From: Herbaspirillum sp.
GTDB lineage: Bacteria; Pseudomonadota; Gammaproteobacteria; Burkholderiales; Burkholderiaceae_D
Reading direction: 5' to 3'
DNA: 64,000 nucleotides
NCBI RefSeq assembly: GCF_017744395.1
Contig: NZ_JAGIBI010000002.1
Coordinates: 558,001 to 622,000 of the forward strand
The translations under genes were made by a program, and so were the position numbers. The notes below the pieces were generated by a model. The model made no database searches and was not told where the DNA came from. It saw only the letters and a list, made by a program, of their open reading frames with translations. Every line of letters begins with the position of its first letter. Position 1 is the first letter of the stretch. This document shows positions 53,090 through 62,967 of the stretch, in pieces.

Positions 53090-53257
53090 TCAGGCCGGCA
53101 GGACTGCGAAGTAAGTGTGCAAGCCTTCATAGGATTTGGCGGCGACGAACACCAGCGCCACCAGCAGCATGACGATCTGGCGCGGCTTGAGGCCCAGTCC
53201 GGGGCGGGCGTCGGCGGCGCGGGCGGGTAGATTCTGGTTCTGCGATGTCGATTTCAT
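53090..53257 (-). CDS. Small single-pass membrane protein, 55 residues
   Basis: An unrecognised small protein with a good ribosome site (AGGGAGATCGCC before ATG). The first 25 residues are polar and basic (MKSTSQNQNLPARAADARPG). A hydrophobic segment at about 28-40 (IVMLLVALVFVAA) and a short tail ending in HTYFAVLPA follow. The topology suggests an inner-membrane protein with its N-terminus inside. It starts 46 bases after the stop of the 21-residue gene, so the two are probably one transcript. Its last base is five bases from the convergent yqaA stop. The function is unknown. Confidence 0.65.
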   Translation of the reverse strand: MKSTSQNQNLPARAADARPGLGLKPRQIVMLLVALVFVAAKSYEGLHTYFAVLPA

Positions 53258-53303
53258 GGCGATCTCCCTGATGGTGAAATGGCGTGGGTGTCGATTGGGG
53301 CGG

Positions 53304-53369
53304 TCAGGCCTTGCACTGGGCGTAGTCGGCCAGGTTTTCCAGAAGGGCGGTAATCAGGTTTTGCGGCAT
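53304..53369 (-). CDS. Very small protein or leader peptide, 21 residues
   Basis: The frame MPQNLITALLENLADYAQCKA is preceded by a near-ideal ribosome site (GGAGGAAGCT, then ATG). It is predicted to form one amphipathic helix. There is no recognised family and no run of a single amino acid that would suggest attenuation. It lies ahead of the 55-residue membrane protein and downstream of an AT-rich region with an inverted repeat. It could be a free-standing small protein or a translational leader; sequence alone cannot decide. Confidence 0.55.
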   Translation of the reverse strand: MPQNLITALLENLADYAQCKA

Positions 53370-53670
53370 AGCTTCCTCCGTGTTTTCACGATGTATGGAT
53401 GAATTATAGATTTTAATAATCAAAAACAATAAATTGATTGTTTTTATAAATTCAATCATCTATGGCTATCGGCATCGCTGCCATTCGTCCTGCATTGCCA
53501 TCCCATCTTTTGCTGCTTTGCAAAAATTGATTGCAAGCCAATTTCCGCCAGCGCTTCGTTGATAAAGAGCAATCATTTGCATTGCGGCCGCAAAACCGGG
53601 GGCGTCCCGTCGCGACTCTTGGCAATAGGCTAAAATGCACATCCGGCAGCAGATTTATTTTTCTACATTA
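53370..53670. other. AT-rich divergent promoter region
   Basis: About 300 bases between the small-gene pair (minus) and the large oxidoreductase (plus). The part from 53400 to 53460 is far richer in A/T than the rest of the window. It contains the inverted repeat at 53422-53445. TAAAAT at 53631-53636 is a possible -10 for the oxidoreductase. Confidence 0.55.
53422..53445. promoter_or_regulatory. AT-rich inverted repeat, possible operator
   Basis: AAAAACAAT-N6-ATTGTTTTT, a perfect 9-base inverted repeat 53 bases before the 21-residue gene. It lies in the shared upstream region of two divergent transcripts, so it may be a regulator site. A hairpin terminator is less likely since no transcript ends here. 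Confidence 0.45.
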
Positions 53671-56600
53671 ATGAACGCCCCCGCTCACATCCAAGCCTTG
53701 CTCACCGACGCGCCGCACGGCGCCACGCCCACGCGCTTGCGCGAAATTCCGTACAACTACACCTCGTTCTCCGACCGCGAGATCGTGATCCGGTTGTTGG
53801 GCGAAGAGTCCTGGTCCTTGCTGGATGAGCTGCGCGCCAAGCGCCAGACCGGCCGCTCGGCGCGCATGCTGTACGAAGTGCTGGGCGATATCTGGGTCGT
53901 GCGCCGCAACCCTTACCTGCAGGACGACCTGCTGGACAACCCCAAGCGCCGCGCCGCGCTGATCGAGGCGCTCAACCATCGCCTGAACGAAGTCGACAAG
54001 CGCCGCATCGATGTCGGCCAGGCCGATGCAGGCGACGCCGAGGCGGTGCGCCGCAGCGCCAGCGTGGAAGCGCTGATCAAGGCGGCCAAGAAGGCCATTG
54101 CCGATTTCGCCGAAGAATTCCGCCGCACCTACGATTTGCGCAAGCGCGCCACCAAGGTGCTGGGCCGTTATACCGCCAAGGACAACATCAAGTTCGACGG
54201 CCTGTCGCGCGTGTCGCACGTGACCGACGCCACCGACTGGCGCGTCGAGTATCCGTTCGTGGTGCTGACCCCGGACAGTGAAGACGAGATGGCCGGCCTG
54301 GTGAAGGCTTGCATCGAGCTCGGCCTGACCATCATCCCGCGCGGCGGCGGCACCGGCTATACCGGCGGCGCCATTCCGCTCACGCCGATGTCGGCCGTCA
54401 TCAACACCGAAAAGCTGGAGCAATTGGGCGCGGTCGAGATGGAAGTGCTGCCGGGGCTGGACAAGCCCTACGCCACCATCTACTCGGGCGCCGGCGTGGT
54501 CACCAAGCGCGTATCGGATGCCGCCGAGAAGGCCGGCTTCGTGTTCGCGGTCGACCCGACCTCGGCCGAGGCCTCGTGCATCGGCGGCAACGTCGCCATG
54601 AACGCCGGCGGCAAGAAGGCCGTGCTGTGGGGCACCGCGCTGGACAACCTGGCCAGCTGGCGCATGGTCGACCCGCAGGGCGACTGGCTGGAAGTTACCC
54701 GCCTGGACCACAACCTGGGCAAGATCCACGACGTCGAAGTGGCCCGCTTCAAGCTGGAGTGGTCGCACCCCGGCGAAAAGGGCCAGAAGACCGAAGTCTT
54801 CAAGAGCGAGATACTGGAAATCTCTGGCAAGAAATTCCGCAAGGAAGGCCTGGGCAAGGATGTGACCGACAAGTTCCTGTCGGGCCTGCCGGGCGTGCAA
54901 AAGGAAGGCTGCGATGGTCTGATCACTTCGGCGCGCTGGATCCTGCACAAGATGCCCAAGCAGACCCGCACGGTCTGCCTGGAGTTCTTCGGCCAGGCGC
55001 GCGACGCGATCCCGTCGATCGTCGAGATCAAGGATTACCTGGACGCCGAAACCAAGAAGGGCGGCGCCATCCTGGCCGGCCTGGAACACCTGGACGAGCG
55101 CTACCTGCGCGCGGTCGGCTACTCCACCAAGTCCAAGCGCGGCGTGCTGCCCAAGATGGTGCTGATCGGCGACATCGTCGGCGACGATGAGAACGCGGTG
55201 GCCGCGGCCGCCTCGGAAGTGATCCGCATGGCCAACAACCGCGTCGGCGAAGGCTTCGTCGCGGTCAGCCCGGAAGCGCGCAAGAAATTCTGGCTGGATC
55301 GTTCGCGCACCGCCGCCATCGCCAAGCACACCAACGCCTTCAAGATCAACGAAGACGTGGTGATCCCGCTGCCGCGCATGGGCGAATACACCGACGGCAT
55401 CGAGCGCATCAACATCGAGCTGTCGATCAAGAACAAGCTGCAATTGCTGGCCGAGCTGGACGGCTTCTTCGCCAAGGGCAACCTGCCGCTGGGCAAGAGC
55501 GACGACGCCGAAGGCGAGGATATCCCCGCTTCCGAAATGCTGGAAGACCGCGTGCACCAGGCGCAGGCGCTGCTGGAGCAGACCCATGCGCGCTGGTCCT
55601 ACCTGCTGGCCAACCTCGACAAGCCGCTGACAGTCGCCAAGGGCGAGCTGGCCGCGCTGGGGCTGGACAAGATGATGGCCGTGTTCGACCAGCGCCTGGT
55701 CGAGCAGCCCGAAGCCAAGGTCTTCCACGTGGTGCAGGACCGCACCGTGCGCATCTCGTGGAAGCAGGAAGTGCGCGCCCAGTTGCGCCAGATCTTCAGC
55801 GGCGGCGCCTTCAAGCTGATCCTGGAAGAATGCCAGGCGATCCACAAGCGCGTGCTGCGCGGCCGCGTGTTCGTGGCGCTGCACATGCACGCCGGCGACG
55901 GCAACGTGCACACCAACATCCCGGTCAACTCCGACCACTACGAGATGCTGCAGGATGCCCACGTCGCCGTGGCGCGCATCATGGAACTGGCGCGTTCGCT
56001 GGATGGCGTGATCTCGGGCGAGCACGGCATCGGCATCACCAAGCTGGAATTCCTGACCGAAGACGAGATCGGCGAATTCCGCGAGTACAAGAAACGCGTC
56101 GACCCCGAAGGCCGCTTCAACAAGGGCAAGCTGCTCGACCTGCCGGGCATGGAAGCCGACCTGCGCAACGCCTACACGCCGTCGTTCGGCCTGATGGGCC
56201 ACGAATCGCTGATCATGCAGCAAAGCGACATCGGCGCCATCGCCAACAGCGTCAAGGACTGCCTGCGCTGCGGCAAGTGCAAACCGGTCTGCTCGACCCA
56301 CGTGCCGCGCGCCAACCTGCTGTACTCGCCGCGCAACAAGATCCTCGCCACCTCGCTGCTGGTCGAAGCCTTCCTGTACGAAGAGCAGACCCGCCGGGGC
56401 GTCTCGATCAAGCACTGGGAAGAGTTCGAAGACGTGGCCGACCACTGCACGGTATGCCACAAGTGCGTCACGCCCTGCCCGGTGGACATCGACTTCGGCG
56501 ACGTCTCGATGAACATGCGCAACCTGCTGCGCAAGATGGGCAAGAAGTCCTTCAATGCCGGCACGACGGCTGCGATGTTCTTCCTGAACGCGAAGGACCC

Positions 56601-57672
56601 GGCCACCATCAATGCCACCCGCAAGGTCATGACCGACTGGGGCTTCAAGGCGCAGCGCCTGGGCAACGACCTGCTGAAGAAGTTTGCCAAGAAGCAGACC
56701 GCGAAACCCGCGGCTACGGTCGGCCGCGCGCCGGTCAAGGAGCAGGTGATCCACTTCATCAACAAGAAGATGCCGGGCAACCTGCCCAAGAAGACCGCGC
56801 GCGCGCTGCTGGACATCGAGGACGACAAGATCGTGCCGATCATCCGCAACCCCAAGACCACCACGGCCGAGACCGAAGCGGTGTTCTACTTCCCGGGCTG
56901 CGGTTCGGAACGCTTGTTCTCGCAAGTGGGTCTCGCGACCCAGGCGATGCTGTGGAATGTCGGCGTGCAGACGGTGCTGCCCCCGGGCTACCTGTGCTGC
57001 GGCTATCCCCAGCGCGGCACCGGCAATTACGATGCGGCCGAGAAGATCATCACCGACAACCGCGTGCTGTTCCACCGCATGGCCAACACGCTGAACTACC
57101 TCGACATCAAGACCGTCGTGGTCTCCTGCGGCACCTGCTACGACCAGCTGCAGGGCTATGAATTCGAGAAGATCTTCCCCGGCTGCCGCATCATCGACAT
57201 CCACGAATACCTGCTGGAGAAGGGCGTCAAGCTGGAAGGCGTGACCGGTACCCGCTACATGTACCACGATCCCTGCCACACCCCGATGAAGCTGCAGGAT
57301 CCGCTGAAGACGGTCAACTCGCTGATCACCACCGTGGACGCGCAGAAGATCGAGAAGAGCGACCGCTGCTGCGGCGAGTCGGGCACCTTCGGCGTGTCGC
57401 GTCCGGATGTATCGACCCAGGTGCGCTTCCGCAAGGAAGAGGAAATCCGCAAGGGCGCCGACAAGGTGCGCGCCGACGGTTTCAATGGCGACGTCAAGAT
57501 CCTGACCTCGTGCCCGTCGTGCTTCCAGGGCCTGTCGCGCTACAACGAAGATGCCGGCACCACCGCCGATTACATCGTGGTGGAAATGGCCAAGCACCTG
57601 CTGGGCGAGAACTGGATGCCGGAATATGTCGAGCGCGCCAACAACGGCGGCATCGAGCGGGTCCTGGTGTAA
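53671..57672 (+). CDS. Large FAD/iron-sulfur oxidoreductase with DUF3683 N-terminus
   Basis: Predicted flavin-dependent 2-hydroxyacid dehydrogenase fused to iron-sulfur parts, 1333 residues. In order: a DUF3683-type N-terminal domain (1-190; [20 protein letters not shown]), an FAD-binding (PCMH) domain at 200-380 ([16 protein letters not shown]), an FAD-linked oxidase C-terminal domain ending in the [10 protein letters not shown] region (about 790), a 4Fe-4S pair ([11 protein letters not shown] near 865; [14 protein letters not shown] near 925), and two CCG domains (FPGCGSERL near 1073; [10 protein letters not shown] near 1235) as in GlpC/LutA-type subunits. I start at [10 protein letters not shown]; an ATG 12 codons earlier is possible. 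The substrate is unknown. The HIT gene follows after three bases. Confidence 0.9.
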   Translation: MNAPAHIQALLTDAPHGATPTRLREIPYNYTSFSDREIVIRLLGEESWSLLDELRAKRQTGRSARMLYEVLGDIWVVRRNPYLQDDLLDNPKRRAALIEALNHRLNEVDKRRIDVGQADAGDAEAVRRSASVEALIKAAKKAIADFAEEFRRTYDLRKRATKVLGRYTAKDNIKFDGLSRVSHVTDATDWRVEYPFVVLTPDSEDEMAGLVKACIELGLTIIPRGGGTGYTGGAIPLTPMSAVINTEKLEQLGAVEMEVLPGLDKPYATIYSGAGVVTKRVSDAAEKAGFVFAVDPTSAEASCIGGNVAMNAGGKKAVLWGTALDNLASWRMVDPQGDWLEVTRLDHNLGKIHDVEVARFKLEWSHPGEKGQKTEVFKSEILEISGKKFRKEGLGKDVTDKFLSGLPGVQKEGCDGLITSARWILHKMPKQTRTVCLEFFGQARDAIPSIVEIKDYLDAETKKGGAILAGLEHLDERYLRAVGYSTKSKRGVLPKMVLIGDIVGDDENAVAAAASEVIRMANNRVGEGFVAVSPEARKKFWLDRSRTAAIAKHTNAFKINEDVVIPLPRMGEYTDGIERINIELSIKNKLQLLAELDGFFAKGNLPLGKSDDAEGEDIPASEMLEDRVHQAQALLEQTHARWSYLLANLDKPLTVAKGELAALGLDKMMAVFDQRLVEQPEAKVFHVVQDRTVRISWKQEVRAQLRQIFSGGAFKLILEECQAIHKRVLRGRVFVALHMHAGDGNVHTNIPVNSDHYEMLQDAHVAVARIMELARSLDGVISGEHGIGITKLEFLTEDEIGEFREYKKRVDPEGRFNKGKLLDLPGMEADLRNAYTPSFGLMGHESLIMQQSDIGAIANSVKDCLRCGKCKPVCSTHVPRANLLYSPRNKILATSLLVEAFLYEEQTRRGVSIKHWEEFEDVADHCTVCHKCVTPCPVDIDFGDVSMNMRNLLRKMGKKSFNAGTTAAMFFLNAKDPATINATRKVMTDWGFKAQRLGNDLLKKFAKKQTAKPAATVGRAPVKEQVIHFINKKMPGNLPKKTARALLDIEDDKIVPIIRNPKTTTAETEAVFYFPGCGSERLFSQVGLATQAMLWNVGVQTVLPPGYLCCGYPQRGTGNYDAAEKIITDNRVLFHRMANTLNYLDIKTVVVSCGTCYDQLQGYEFEKIFPGCRIIDIHEYLLEKGVKLEGVTGTRYMYHDPCHTPMKLQDPLKTVNSLITTVDAQKIEKSDRCCGESGTFGVSRPDVSTQVRFRKEEEIRKGADKVRADGFNGDVKILTSCPSCFQGLSRYNEDAGTTADYIVVEMAKHLLGENWMPEYVERANNGGIERVLV

Positions 57673-57675
57673 ACG

Positions 57676-58116
57676 ATGAGCCAATGCGAACTGTGCGCCG
57701 GCGACGGCGGGGAACTGGTCTGGCGCCATCCGGATTTCCGGGTGTTGCTGGTCGATGAAGCCGCTTATCCCGGCTTTTGCCGCGTAGTCTGGAACGGCCA
57801 TGTCAAGGAAATGACCGACCTCGCGCCGGCCCAGCGCACGCTGCTGGCCAACGCCGTGTGGGCGGTGGAGGAAGCGCTGCGCGAAGTGATGCAGCCAGAG
57901 AAGGTCAACCTGGCCACGCTGGGCAACATGACGCCGCACGTGCACTGGCACGTGATTCCACGTTATCTGGACGATCAGCATTTCCCCACCCCGGTCTGGG
58001 CAAGCGCGCGCCGGGAAGTCGACCAGCCGTCGCTGGAGGCGCGCCGCGCCAAGCTGCCGCAACTGCGCGAGGCCATCCGCAGGCAATTGGCGGAGGCGGG
58101 TTTCAGCGAAGCCTGA
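57676..58116 (+). CDS. HIT family protein
   Basis: Histidine-triad nucleotide-binding protein of 146 residues. The HxHxH-type catalytic signature is HVHWHVIPRY (about 95). The N-terminus has a CELC pair (SQCELCAGDG) that could bind zinc, seen in some HIT proteins. It probably hydrolyses a nucleotide conjugate, substrate unknown. It starts three bases after the oxidoreductase stop, so the two are likely cotranscribed. Confidence 0.92.
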   Translation: MSQCELCAGDGGELVWRHPDFRVLLVDEAAYPGFCRVVWNGHVKEMTDLAPAQRTLLANAVWAVEEALREVMQPEKVNLATLGNMTPHVHWHVIPRYLDDQHFPTPVWASARREVDQPSLEARRAKLPQLREAIRRQLAEAGFSEA

Positions 58117-58181
58117 TCCTGCCGGGAGGCGGCGTCGCATTGACGCCATCGTCTTTTTCAAAGTTCACAGCGAGTATCGGT

Positions 58182-58601
58182 ATGGGTTCCCATTCTTCCC
58201 CGGTTCCAGTGTCGTTCAAGGTGCGCAAGGTATCGCGCGTGGTGGAAGTCGAATTCGACGACGGCGCCATGTTCGCGCTGCCGTTCGAGCTGATGCGCGT
58301 GTATTCGCCCTCGGCCGAGGTGCGCGGCCACGGTCCCGGCCAGGAAGTGCTGCAGACCGGCAAGCGCAATGTCGGGATCGACGGCATCGAACCGGTCGGC
58401 AACTACGGCGTCAAGCCGCTGTTTTCCGATGGACATGCCAGCGGCATCTACACCTGGGAGTTCCTTTACCAACTGGGCCGCGACCAGGGCACGCTGTGGG
58501 AAGCCTATCTGCAGAAGCTGGAAGATGCGGGTTTCACGCGTGAAAGCGGGCGCGACCAGGAAATGAGTGAAGGCGGCCACGGCTGCGGCCATCATCACTA
58601 A
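58182..58601 (+). CDS. DUF971 domain protein upstream of ubiE
   Basis: Small protein of 139 residues. The DUF971 fold (gamma-butyrobetaine hydroxylase N-terminal-like) is recognisable from VSRVVEVEFDDGAMFALPFELMRVYSPSAE (in pieces) and NVGIDGIEPVGNYGVKPLFSDGHASGIYTW. The C-terminus is a His/Gly/Cys tail, GGHGCGHHH, which could bind metal. Homologues are often next to ubiE, with an iron-sulfur or quinone-related role proposed but not proven here. The ATG follows a weak purine stretch (GCGAGTATC). ubiE starts 63 bases later. Confidence 0.85.
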   Translation: MGSHSSPVPVSFKVRKVSRVVEVEFDDGAMFALPFELMRVYSPSAEVRGHGPGQEVLQTGKRNVGIDGIEPVGNYGVKPLFSDGHASGIYTWEFLYQLGRDQGTLWEAYLQKLEDAGFTRESGRDQEMSEGGHGCGHHH

Positions 58602-58664
58602 CTTATAATGCGCAATTCGGCGCAAGCCGCGTCGGCAGGACAACATTCGGATTCAGGCTGAACC

Positions 58665-59399
58665 ATGACCAATACCACCCATTTCGGTTACGAAACCGTC
58701 GCAGAAGAAGACAAGGTCCGCAAGGTCGCTGAAGTGTTCCACTCGGTCGCCGCCAAGTACGACGTGATGAACGACTTCATGTCGGCCGGCCTGCACCGCG
58801 TCTGGAAGGCGTTCACTATCGCCCAGGCGGGCATCCGTCCCGGTTTCAAGGTGCTGGATATCGCCGGCGGCACCGGCGACCTGTCCAAGGCCTTCGCCAA
58901 GCAGGCCGGGCCGACCGGCGAGGTGTGGCTGACCGACATCAACGAATCGATGCTGCGCGTGGGCCGCGACCGCCTGCTCAACAAGGGCATCGTCACCCCG
59001 ACCGCGCTGTGCGACGCCGAGAAGCTGCCGTTCCCGGACAACTATTTCGACCGCGTGTCGGTGGCTTTCGGTCTGCGCAACATGACGCACAAGGATGTCG
59101 CGCTGAGCGAGATGCGCCGCGTGCTCAAGCCCGGCGGCAAGCTGCTGGTGCTGGAGTTCTCCAAGGTGTGGGAGCCGCTGAAGAAGCCCTATGACGTGTA
59201 CTCCTTCTCGGTACTGCCGTGGCTGGGCAAGAAGGTCGCCAACGACGCCGACAGCTACCGCTACCTGGCCGAATCGATCCGCATGCACCCGGACCAGGAA
59301 ACCCTGAAGCAGATGATGGAACAGGTCGGCCTGGAGCGCGTCCAGTATTTCAACCTGACCGCCGGCGTGGCCGCGCTGCATACCGGCATCAAGATGTAA
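58665..59399 (+). CDS. ubiE: Demethylmenaquinone/2-polyprenyl benzoquinol C-methyltransferase UbiE
   Basis: SAM-dependent C-methyltransferase of ubiquinone (and menaquinone) synthesis. The 244 residues show the N-terminal family block [28 protein letters not shown] motif [12 protein letters not shown], motif post-[11 protein letters not shown], and the late family block [15 protein letters not shown]. It leads the ubiE / Tim44-like / ubiJ / ubiB series. A short GC-rich hairpin follows. Confidence 0.97.
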   Translation: MTNTTHFGYETVAEEDKVRKVAEVFHSVAAKYDVMNDFMSAGLHRVWKAFTIAQAGIRPGFKVLDIAGGTGDLSKAFAKQAGPTGEVWLTDINESMLRVGRDRLLNKGIVTPTALCDAEKLPFPDNYFDRVSVAFGLRNMTHKDVALSEMRRVLKPGGKLLVLEFSKVWEPLKKPYDVYSFSVLPWLGKKVANDADSYRYLAESIRMHPDQETLKQMMEQVGLERVQYFNLTAGVAALHTGIKM

Positions 59400-59404
59400 A
59401 AAGT

Positions 59405-59423
59405 ACGGGCCCGTCGGGCCCGT
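59405..59423 (+). terminator. Weak terminator-like hairpin after ubiE
   Basis: ACGGGCCC-GTC-GGGCCCGT, an eight-base perfect stem six bases past the ubiE stop. No T-run follows, so it may be a pause or processing site. Confidence 0.4.
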
Positions 59424-59561
59424 TGCGTTGTTGGCGCCCGGTCTGCAGGGTTAAGGATGGCTTAAGTCTGTCCCGCGACAATGGCGCCAGACCGGAAAGG
59501 ATGGGCTTGCTTTCCCCGGGCGCCGTCCCCAGATCCGGCATTATCGACAAGAGGTAAGCGT

Positions 59562-60560
59562 ATGAAAAAATTCCTTCTCGCAATGATGCTGGCGATCACG
59601 TCGCTGGCCCTGGTCATGTCGCCGGCCGACGCCAAGCGTTTGGGCGGCGGCGGTTCGTTCGGCAAGCAATCGTCCAATTACTCGCGCCAGGCGGCGCCGT
59701 CTTCGCCTTCCTCACCTTCCTATAACCAGGCGCCGAGCGCCACGCCCTACCGTCCGTCGGCGCCGGCGGCCACGCCGCAAAGCGTTCCGGCCAAGCCGGC
59801 CAGCCCGTGGCGCAACATCCTCGGCGGCGCCTTGCTGGGCTTCGGCCTGGGCGCGCTGATGTCGCACTTCGGCATCGGCGGCGCGGCCGGCGGCATGCTG
59901 GGTTCGTTGCTGACCATCGCGCTGCTGGTGGGCGCGGCCTTCTTCCTGTTCCGCCTGTTCTCCTCGCGCAACCGGTATGAACAGAACAATAACCCGGCCT
60001 ATGCTACCCCGATGCCGGGTGTGAGCCCGATCGGCAGCGCCGCCGGCGCCACGCCCGAGATCGGTTCCGGCCTGAAAGATATCAATCCGCCGCCGGGCTA
60101 CGCGCCGGCCGCGCTGCAAGGCAACGGTTTCGGCAGTGCCGGCAACGGCGCCCAGGCGATCGCGCCGGCCCAGATCGAGAAGTGGGGCATCCCGGCCGAT
60201 TTCGACACCGCCGGTTTCGTGCGCAATGCCAAGACCTATTTCATCCGCCTGCAAGCGGCATGGGACAAGGCCGACATCAACGACATCCGCGAATTCACCA
60301 CGCCGGAAATGTTCGCCGAGCTGCGCATGCAGCTGACCGAACGCGGCGCCTCGCCCAATACCACCGATGTGGTCCAGCTGGATGCCGAACTGCTGGGCAT
60401 CGAGACCCTGGCCTACGATTACATGGCGACGGTGCGTTTCCAGGGCCTGATCAAGGAAGCGCCGGAGCTGTCGGCCGAGCCTTTCGCCGAAATCTGGAAC
60501 CTGTCCAAGCCGCAAAGCGGTGGCGGCGGCTGGGTGCTGGCGGGCATCCAGCAAGTCTGA
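59562..60560 (+). CDS. Tim44-like domain membrane protein
   Basis: Protein of 332 residues. It has a signal peptide or first helix (MKKFLLAMMLAITSLALVMS, ADA cleavage), a Ser/Pro-rich linker (30-85), two adjacent hydrophobic segments (about 88-130; ILGGALLGFGLGAL, LLTIALLVGAAFFLF), and a C-terminal Tim44-like domain (about 210-332; FVRNAKTYFIRLQAAWDKADINDIREFTTPEMF in pieces). Bacterial proteins of this type have no settled function. The position between ubiE and ubiJ is conserved in betaproteobacteria. GAGGTAAGC is the ribosome site. A terminator follows. Confidence 0.88.
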   Translation: MKKFLLAMMLAITSLALVMSPADAKRLGGGGSFGKQSSNYSRQAAPSSPSSPSYNQAPSATPYRPSAPAATPQSVPAKPASPWRNILGGALLGFGLGALMSHFGIGGAAGGMLGSLLTIALLVGAAFFLFRLFSSRNRYEQNNNPAYATPMPGVSPIGSAAGATPEIGSGLKDINPPPGYAPAALQGNGFGSAGNGAQAIAPAQIEKWGIPADFDTAGFVRNAKTYFIRLQAAWDKADINDIREFTTPEMFAELRMQLTERGASPNTTDVVQLDAELLGIETLAYDYMATVRFQGLIKEAPELSAEPFAEIWNLSKPQSGGGGWVLAGIQQV

Positions 60561-60609
60561 TCAGGCTTGCATGCTGCCTCGGCGCTTGGCCGGCAAACTG
60601 TTAAACTTG

Positions 60610-60641
60610 AAACCGCCCGGCTTTTCGGGCGGTTTTGTTTT
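60610..60641 (+). terminator. Terminator after the Tim44-like gene
   Basis: Ten-base stem AAACCGCCCG / CGGGCGGTTT with a six-base loop, then TTTTGTTTTT. It lies before ubiJ, so ubiJ-ubiB may have a separate promoter or rely on read-through. Confidence 0.85.
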
Positions 60642-60671
60642 TGTCCGTCGAATTTCCCTATTACCGCATCC

Positions 60672-61274
60672 ATGCCTGAACTGCCGCCACTGCCCGCGAT
60701 AAATCCCATGAAACCCGCCGCCGCCGTGGTCAACCACCTGCTGGCGCAAGAGGCATGGGCGCGCCAGAAGTTGGCGGCGCATGCGCGCAAGGTGGCCTGC
60801 ATCGACACCGGCGCCGCGCAACTGCGCCTGAGGGTTGCAGCTGATGGCTATGTCGAGGATGCCCCCGCCGAGGCTGCGGCTGACGTCACCATCCGCATCA
60901 AGCTGTCGGACCTGCTGCTGATCGCCGCCAACCGCGAGCGCGCGGTGTCCTACGTGAAGCTGGAAGGCGATGCCGACTTCGCCAATGCGATCTCGCAACT
61001 GAGCCAGAACCTGCGCTGGGACGCCGAGGACGACCTGTCGCGCGTGTTTGGCGATATCGCCGCCACCCGCATGGTGTCGGGCGCGCGCGGCCTGTTCGAG
61101 ACCATCCGCACCACGCATCAAAAATTGACTGAAAACGTCGCCGAGTATTTTCTGGAAGAACAACCGATGCTGATACGCCCCCGCATGCTGCAGGACTTCT
61201 CCGCCGATGTGGTGCGCCTGCGCGATGACCTGGAGCGTCTCTCCAAGCGCATCGAGAAACTGGAGCGCCGCTGA
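60672..61274 (+). CDS. ubiJ: Ubiquinone biosynthesis accessory factor UbiJ
   Basis: SCP2-domain protein that helps assemble the soluble ubiquinone-synthesis complex by binding lipid intermediates. The 200 residues start at [22 protein letters not shown] and contain the SCP2-like domain (15-130; [28 protein letters not shown]). A helical C-terminal region with a coiled coil follows ([19 protein letters not shown]). The stop overlaps the ubiB start by one base. An in-frame ATG 35 codons upstream would cross the terminator hairpin and is not chosen. Confidence 0.92.
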   Translation: MPELPPLPAINPMKPAAAVVNHLLAQEAWARQKLAAHARKVACIDTGAAQLRLRVAADGYVEDAPAEAAADVTIRIKLSDLLLIAANRERAVSYVKLEGDADFANAISQLSQNLRWDAEDDLSRVFGDIAATRMVSGARGLFETIRTTHQKLTENVAEYFLEEQPMLIRPRMLQDFSADVVRLRDDLERLSKRIEKLERR

Positions 61275-62845
61275 TGTTCCTGCGTTCCCTGCGCCTGTTC
61301 AAGATCATCCGCGTGGCGATCCGCTACGGCCTGGATGAAATCGTCGCCTCCGAATTCGCCCCGCCGCGCATCGCCCGCATCGTCAACGCCATCTTTTTCT
61401 GGCGCGACCTGTCGACCCCGCGCGGCGAGCGCCTGCGCCGCGCGCTGGAAGACCTGGGCCCGATCTTCGTCAAGTTCGGCCAGGTGCTGTCGACCCGGCG
61501 CGACCTGATGCCGCCGGACATCGCCAACGAGCTGACGCGCCTGCAAGACCGCGTGCCGCCGTTCGATTCCGACCTCGCCGTGCAGCAGATCCAGAAGTCG
61601 CTGGGGGCGCATCCGGATGAGCTGTTCGCCAGTTTCGAGCGCCAGCCGGTGGCCTCGGCCTCGATCGCCCAGGTCCACTTCGCTACGTTGAAAGACGGGA
61701 AAGAGGTTGCAGTCAAGGTGCTGCGCCCCGGCATGCGCGATGTGATCGACCATGACATCGGCCTGATGCACGTCGCCGCCGACTGGCTGGAGCGACTGTG
61801 GGCCGACGGCCGCCGCCTGAAGGCCAAGGAAGTCGTGGCCGAGTTCGACAAGTACCTGCACGACGAGCTCGACCTGATGCGCGAGGCCGCCAACGCCAGC
61901 CAGTTGCGCCGCAATTTCGCCGAATCGACGCTGCTGATCGTGCCCGAGATGTACTGGGACTACTGCTCACCGTCGGTGATCGTGATGGAGCGCATGCACG
62001 GCATCCCGATCTCGCAGACCGAACGCCTGCTCGAAGAGGGGGTGGACTTGTCCAAGCTGTCGCGCGACGGCGTCGAGATCTTCTTCACCCAGGTGTTCCG
62101 CGACGGTTTCTTCCATGCCGACATGCACCCCGGCAATATCCTGGTGTCGGTGGCGCCGGAGACCTTCGGCCGCTACATCGCGCTCGACTTCGGCATCGTC
62201 GGCACGCTCAACGATTTCGACAAGGATTACCTGTCGCAGAACTTCCTGGCCTTCTTCCGCCGCGACTACAAGCGCGTGGCCGAGGCGCACATCGAATCCG
62301 GCTGGGCGCCCAAGGATACCCGCGTGGATGAACTGGAAGCTGCGGTGCGCGCCTGCTGCGAACCGATCTTCGACCGCCCGCTGAAGGACATCTCGTTCGG
62401 CCAGGTGTTGTTGCGCCTGTTCCAGACCTCGCGCCGCTTCAATGTCGAGGTGCAGCCGCAACTGGTGCTGCTGCAAAAGACGCTGCTCAACGTCGAAGGC
62501 CTGGGCCGCCAGCTCGATCCCGACCTCGACTTGTGGAAGACCGCCAAGCCCTACCTGGAGCGCTGGATGAGCGAACAGATCGGCTGGCGCGGTTTCGTCG
62601 AGCAGCTGAAGGTGGAGGTGCCGCGCTACAGCCGCCTGCTGCCGCAGATCCCGCGCCTGGTGCAGCAGGCGCTGACCAAGTACAACGAGGGAGAGGGCGC
62701 GCAGCAGAGCGGCGAGCTGCTCAGGAAGCTGCTGGCCGAACAGCGCCGCACCAATATGCTGCTGGGCGTGATCGTGTATTTCGGCGGCGGCCTGATCGGG
62801 GGCATCATCGTGGTCCAGGTATTGATGCATCTCCTGCGCTATTGA
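61274..62845 (+). CDS. ubiB: Ubiquinone biosynthesis regulatory protein kinase-like UbiB
   Basis: Atypical kinase-fold ATPase of the ADCK/ABC1 family, required for ubiquinone synthesis and membrane-anchored. It has 523 residues. The ADCK KxGQ motif is in [15 protein letters not shown] (near 75). The kinase-like core has the ALVK-type [10 protein letters not shown] near 155 and the [10 protein letters not shown] (near 285) and DFGIVG (near 310) motifs. Two C-terminal helices ([22 protein letters not shown]) anchor it. It follows ubiJ with a one-base overlap and a terminator comes next. Confidence 0.97.
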   Translation: MFLRSLRLFKIIRVAIRYGLDEIVASEFAPPRIARIVNAIFFWRDLSTPRGERLRRALEDLGPIFVKFGQVLSTRRDLMPPDIANELTRLQDRVPPFDSDLAVQQIQKSLGAHPDELFASFERQPVASASIAQVHFATLKDGKEVAVKVLRPGMRDVIDHDIGLMHVAADWLERLWADGRRLKAKEVVAEFDKYLHDELDLMREAANASQLRRNFAESTLLIVPEMYWDYCSPSVIVMERMHGIPISQTERLLEEGVDLSKLSRDGVEIFFTQVFRDGFFHADMHPGNILVSVAPETFGRYIALDFGIVGTLNDFDKDYLSQNFLAFFRRDYKRVAEAHIESGWAPKDTRVDELEAAVRACCEPIFDRPLKDISFGQVLLRLFQTSRRFNVEVQPQLVLLQKTLLNVEGLGRQLDPDLDLWKTAKPYLERWMSEQIGWRGFVEQLKVEVPRYSRLLPQIPRLVQQALTKYNEGEGAQQSGELLRKLLAEQRRTNMLLGVIVYFGGGLIGGIIVVQVLMHLLRY

Positions 62846-62875
62846 GCGCAATCGGGTAAAGTCGACTCTTCAGGG

Positions 62876-62902
62876 AAAACGCCGGCGCATGCCGGCGTTT
62901 TT
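62876..62902 (+). terminator. ubiJ-ubiB terminator
   Basis: Eleven-base stem AAAACGCCGGC / GCCGGCGTTTT with loop GCAT and a T5 run, 30 bases past ubiB. Confidence 0.95.
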
Positions 62903-62967
62903 GCAGGCGAATCAGCGGCGTGTATTGGAGACCCGATGCACATTGCGCACAACGGAAGGAATGCCAA

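Noticed and set aside
53668-58161. A 1497-codon open frame on the minus strand.
   Set aside because: It lies opposite the FAD/Fe-S oxidoreductase and HIT genes, whose proteins are clearly real. The minus frame is rich in His, Gln, Arg and Val from reading high-GC codons backwards and shows no domain.
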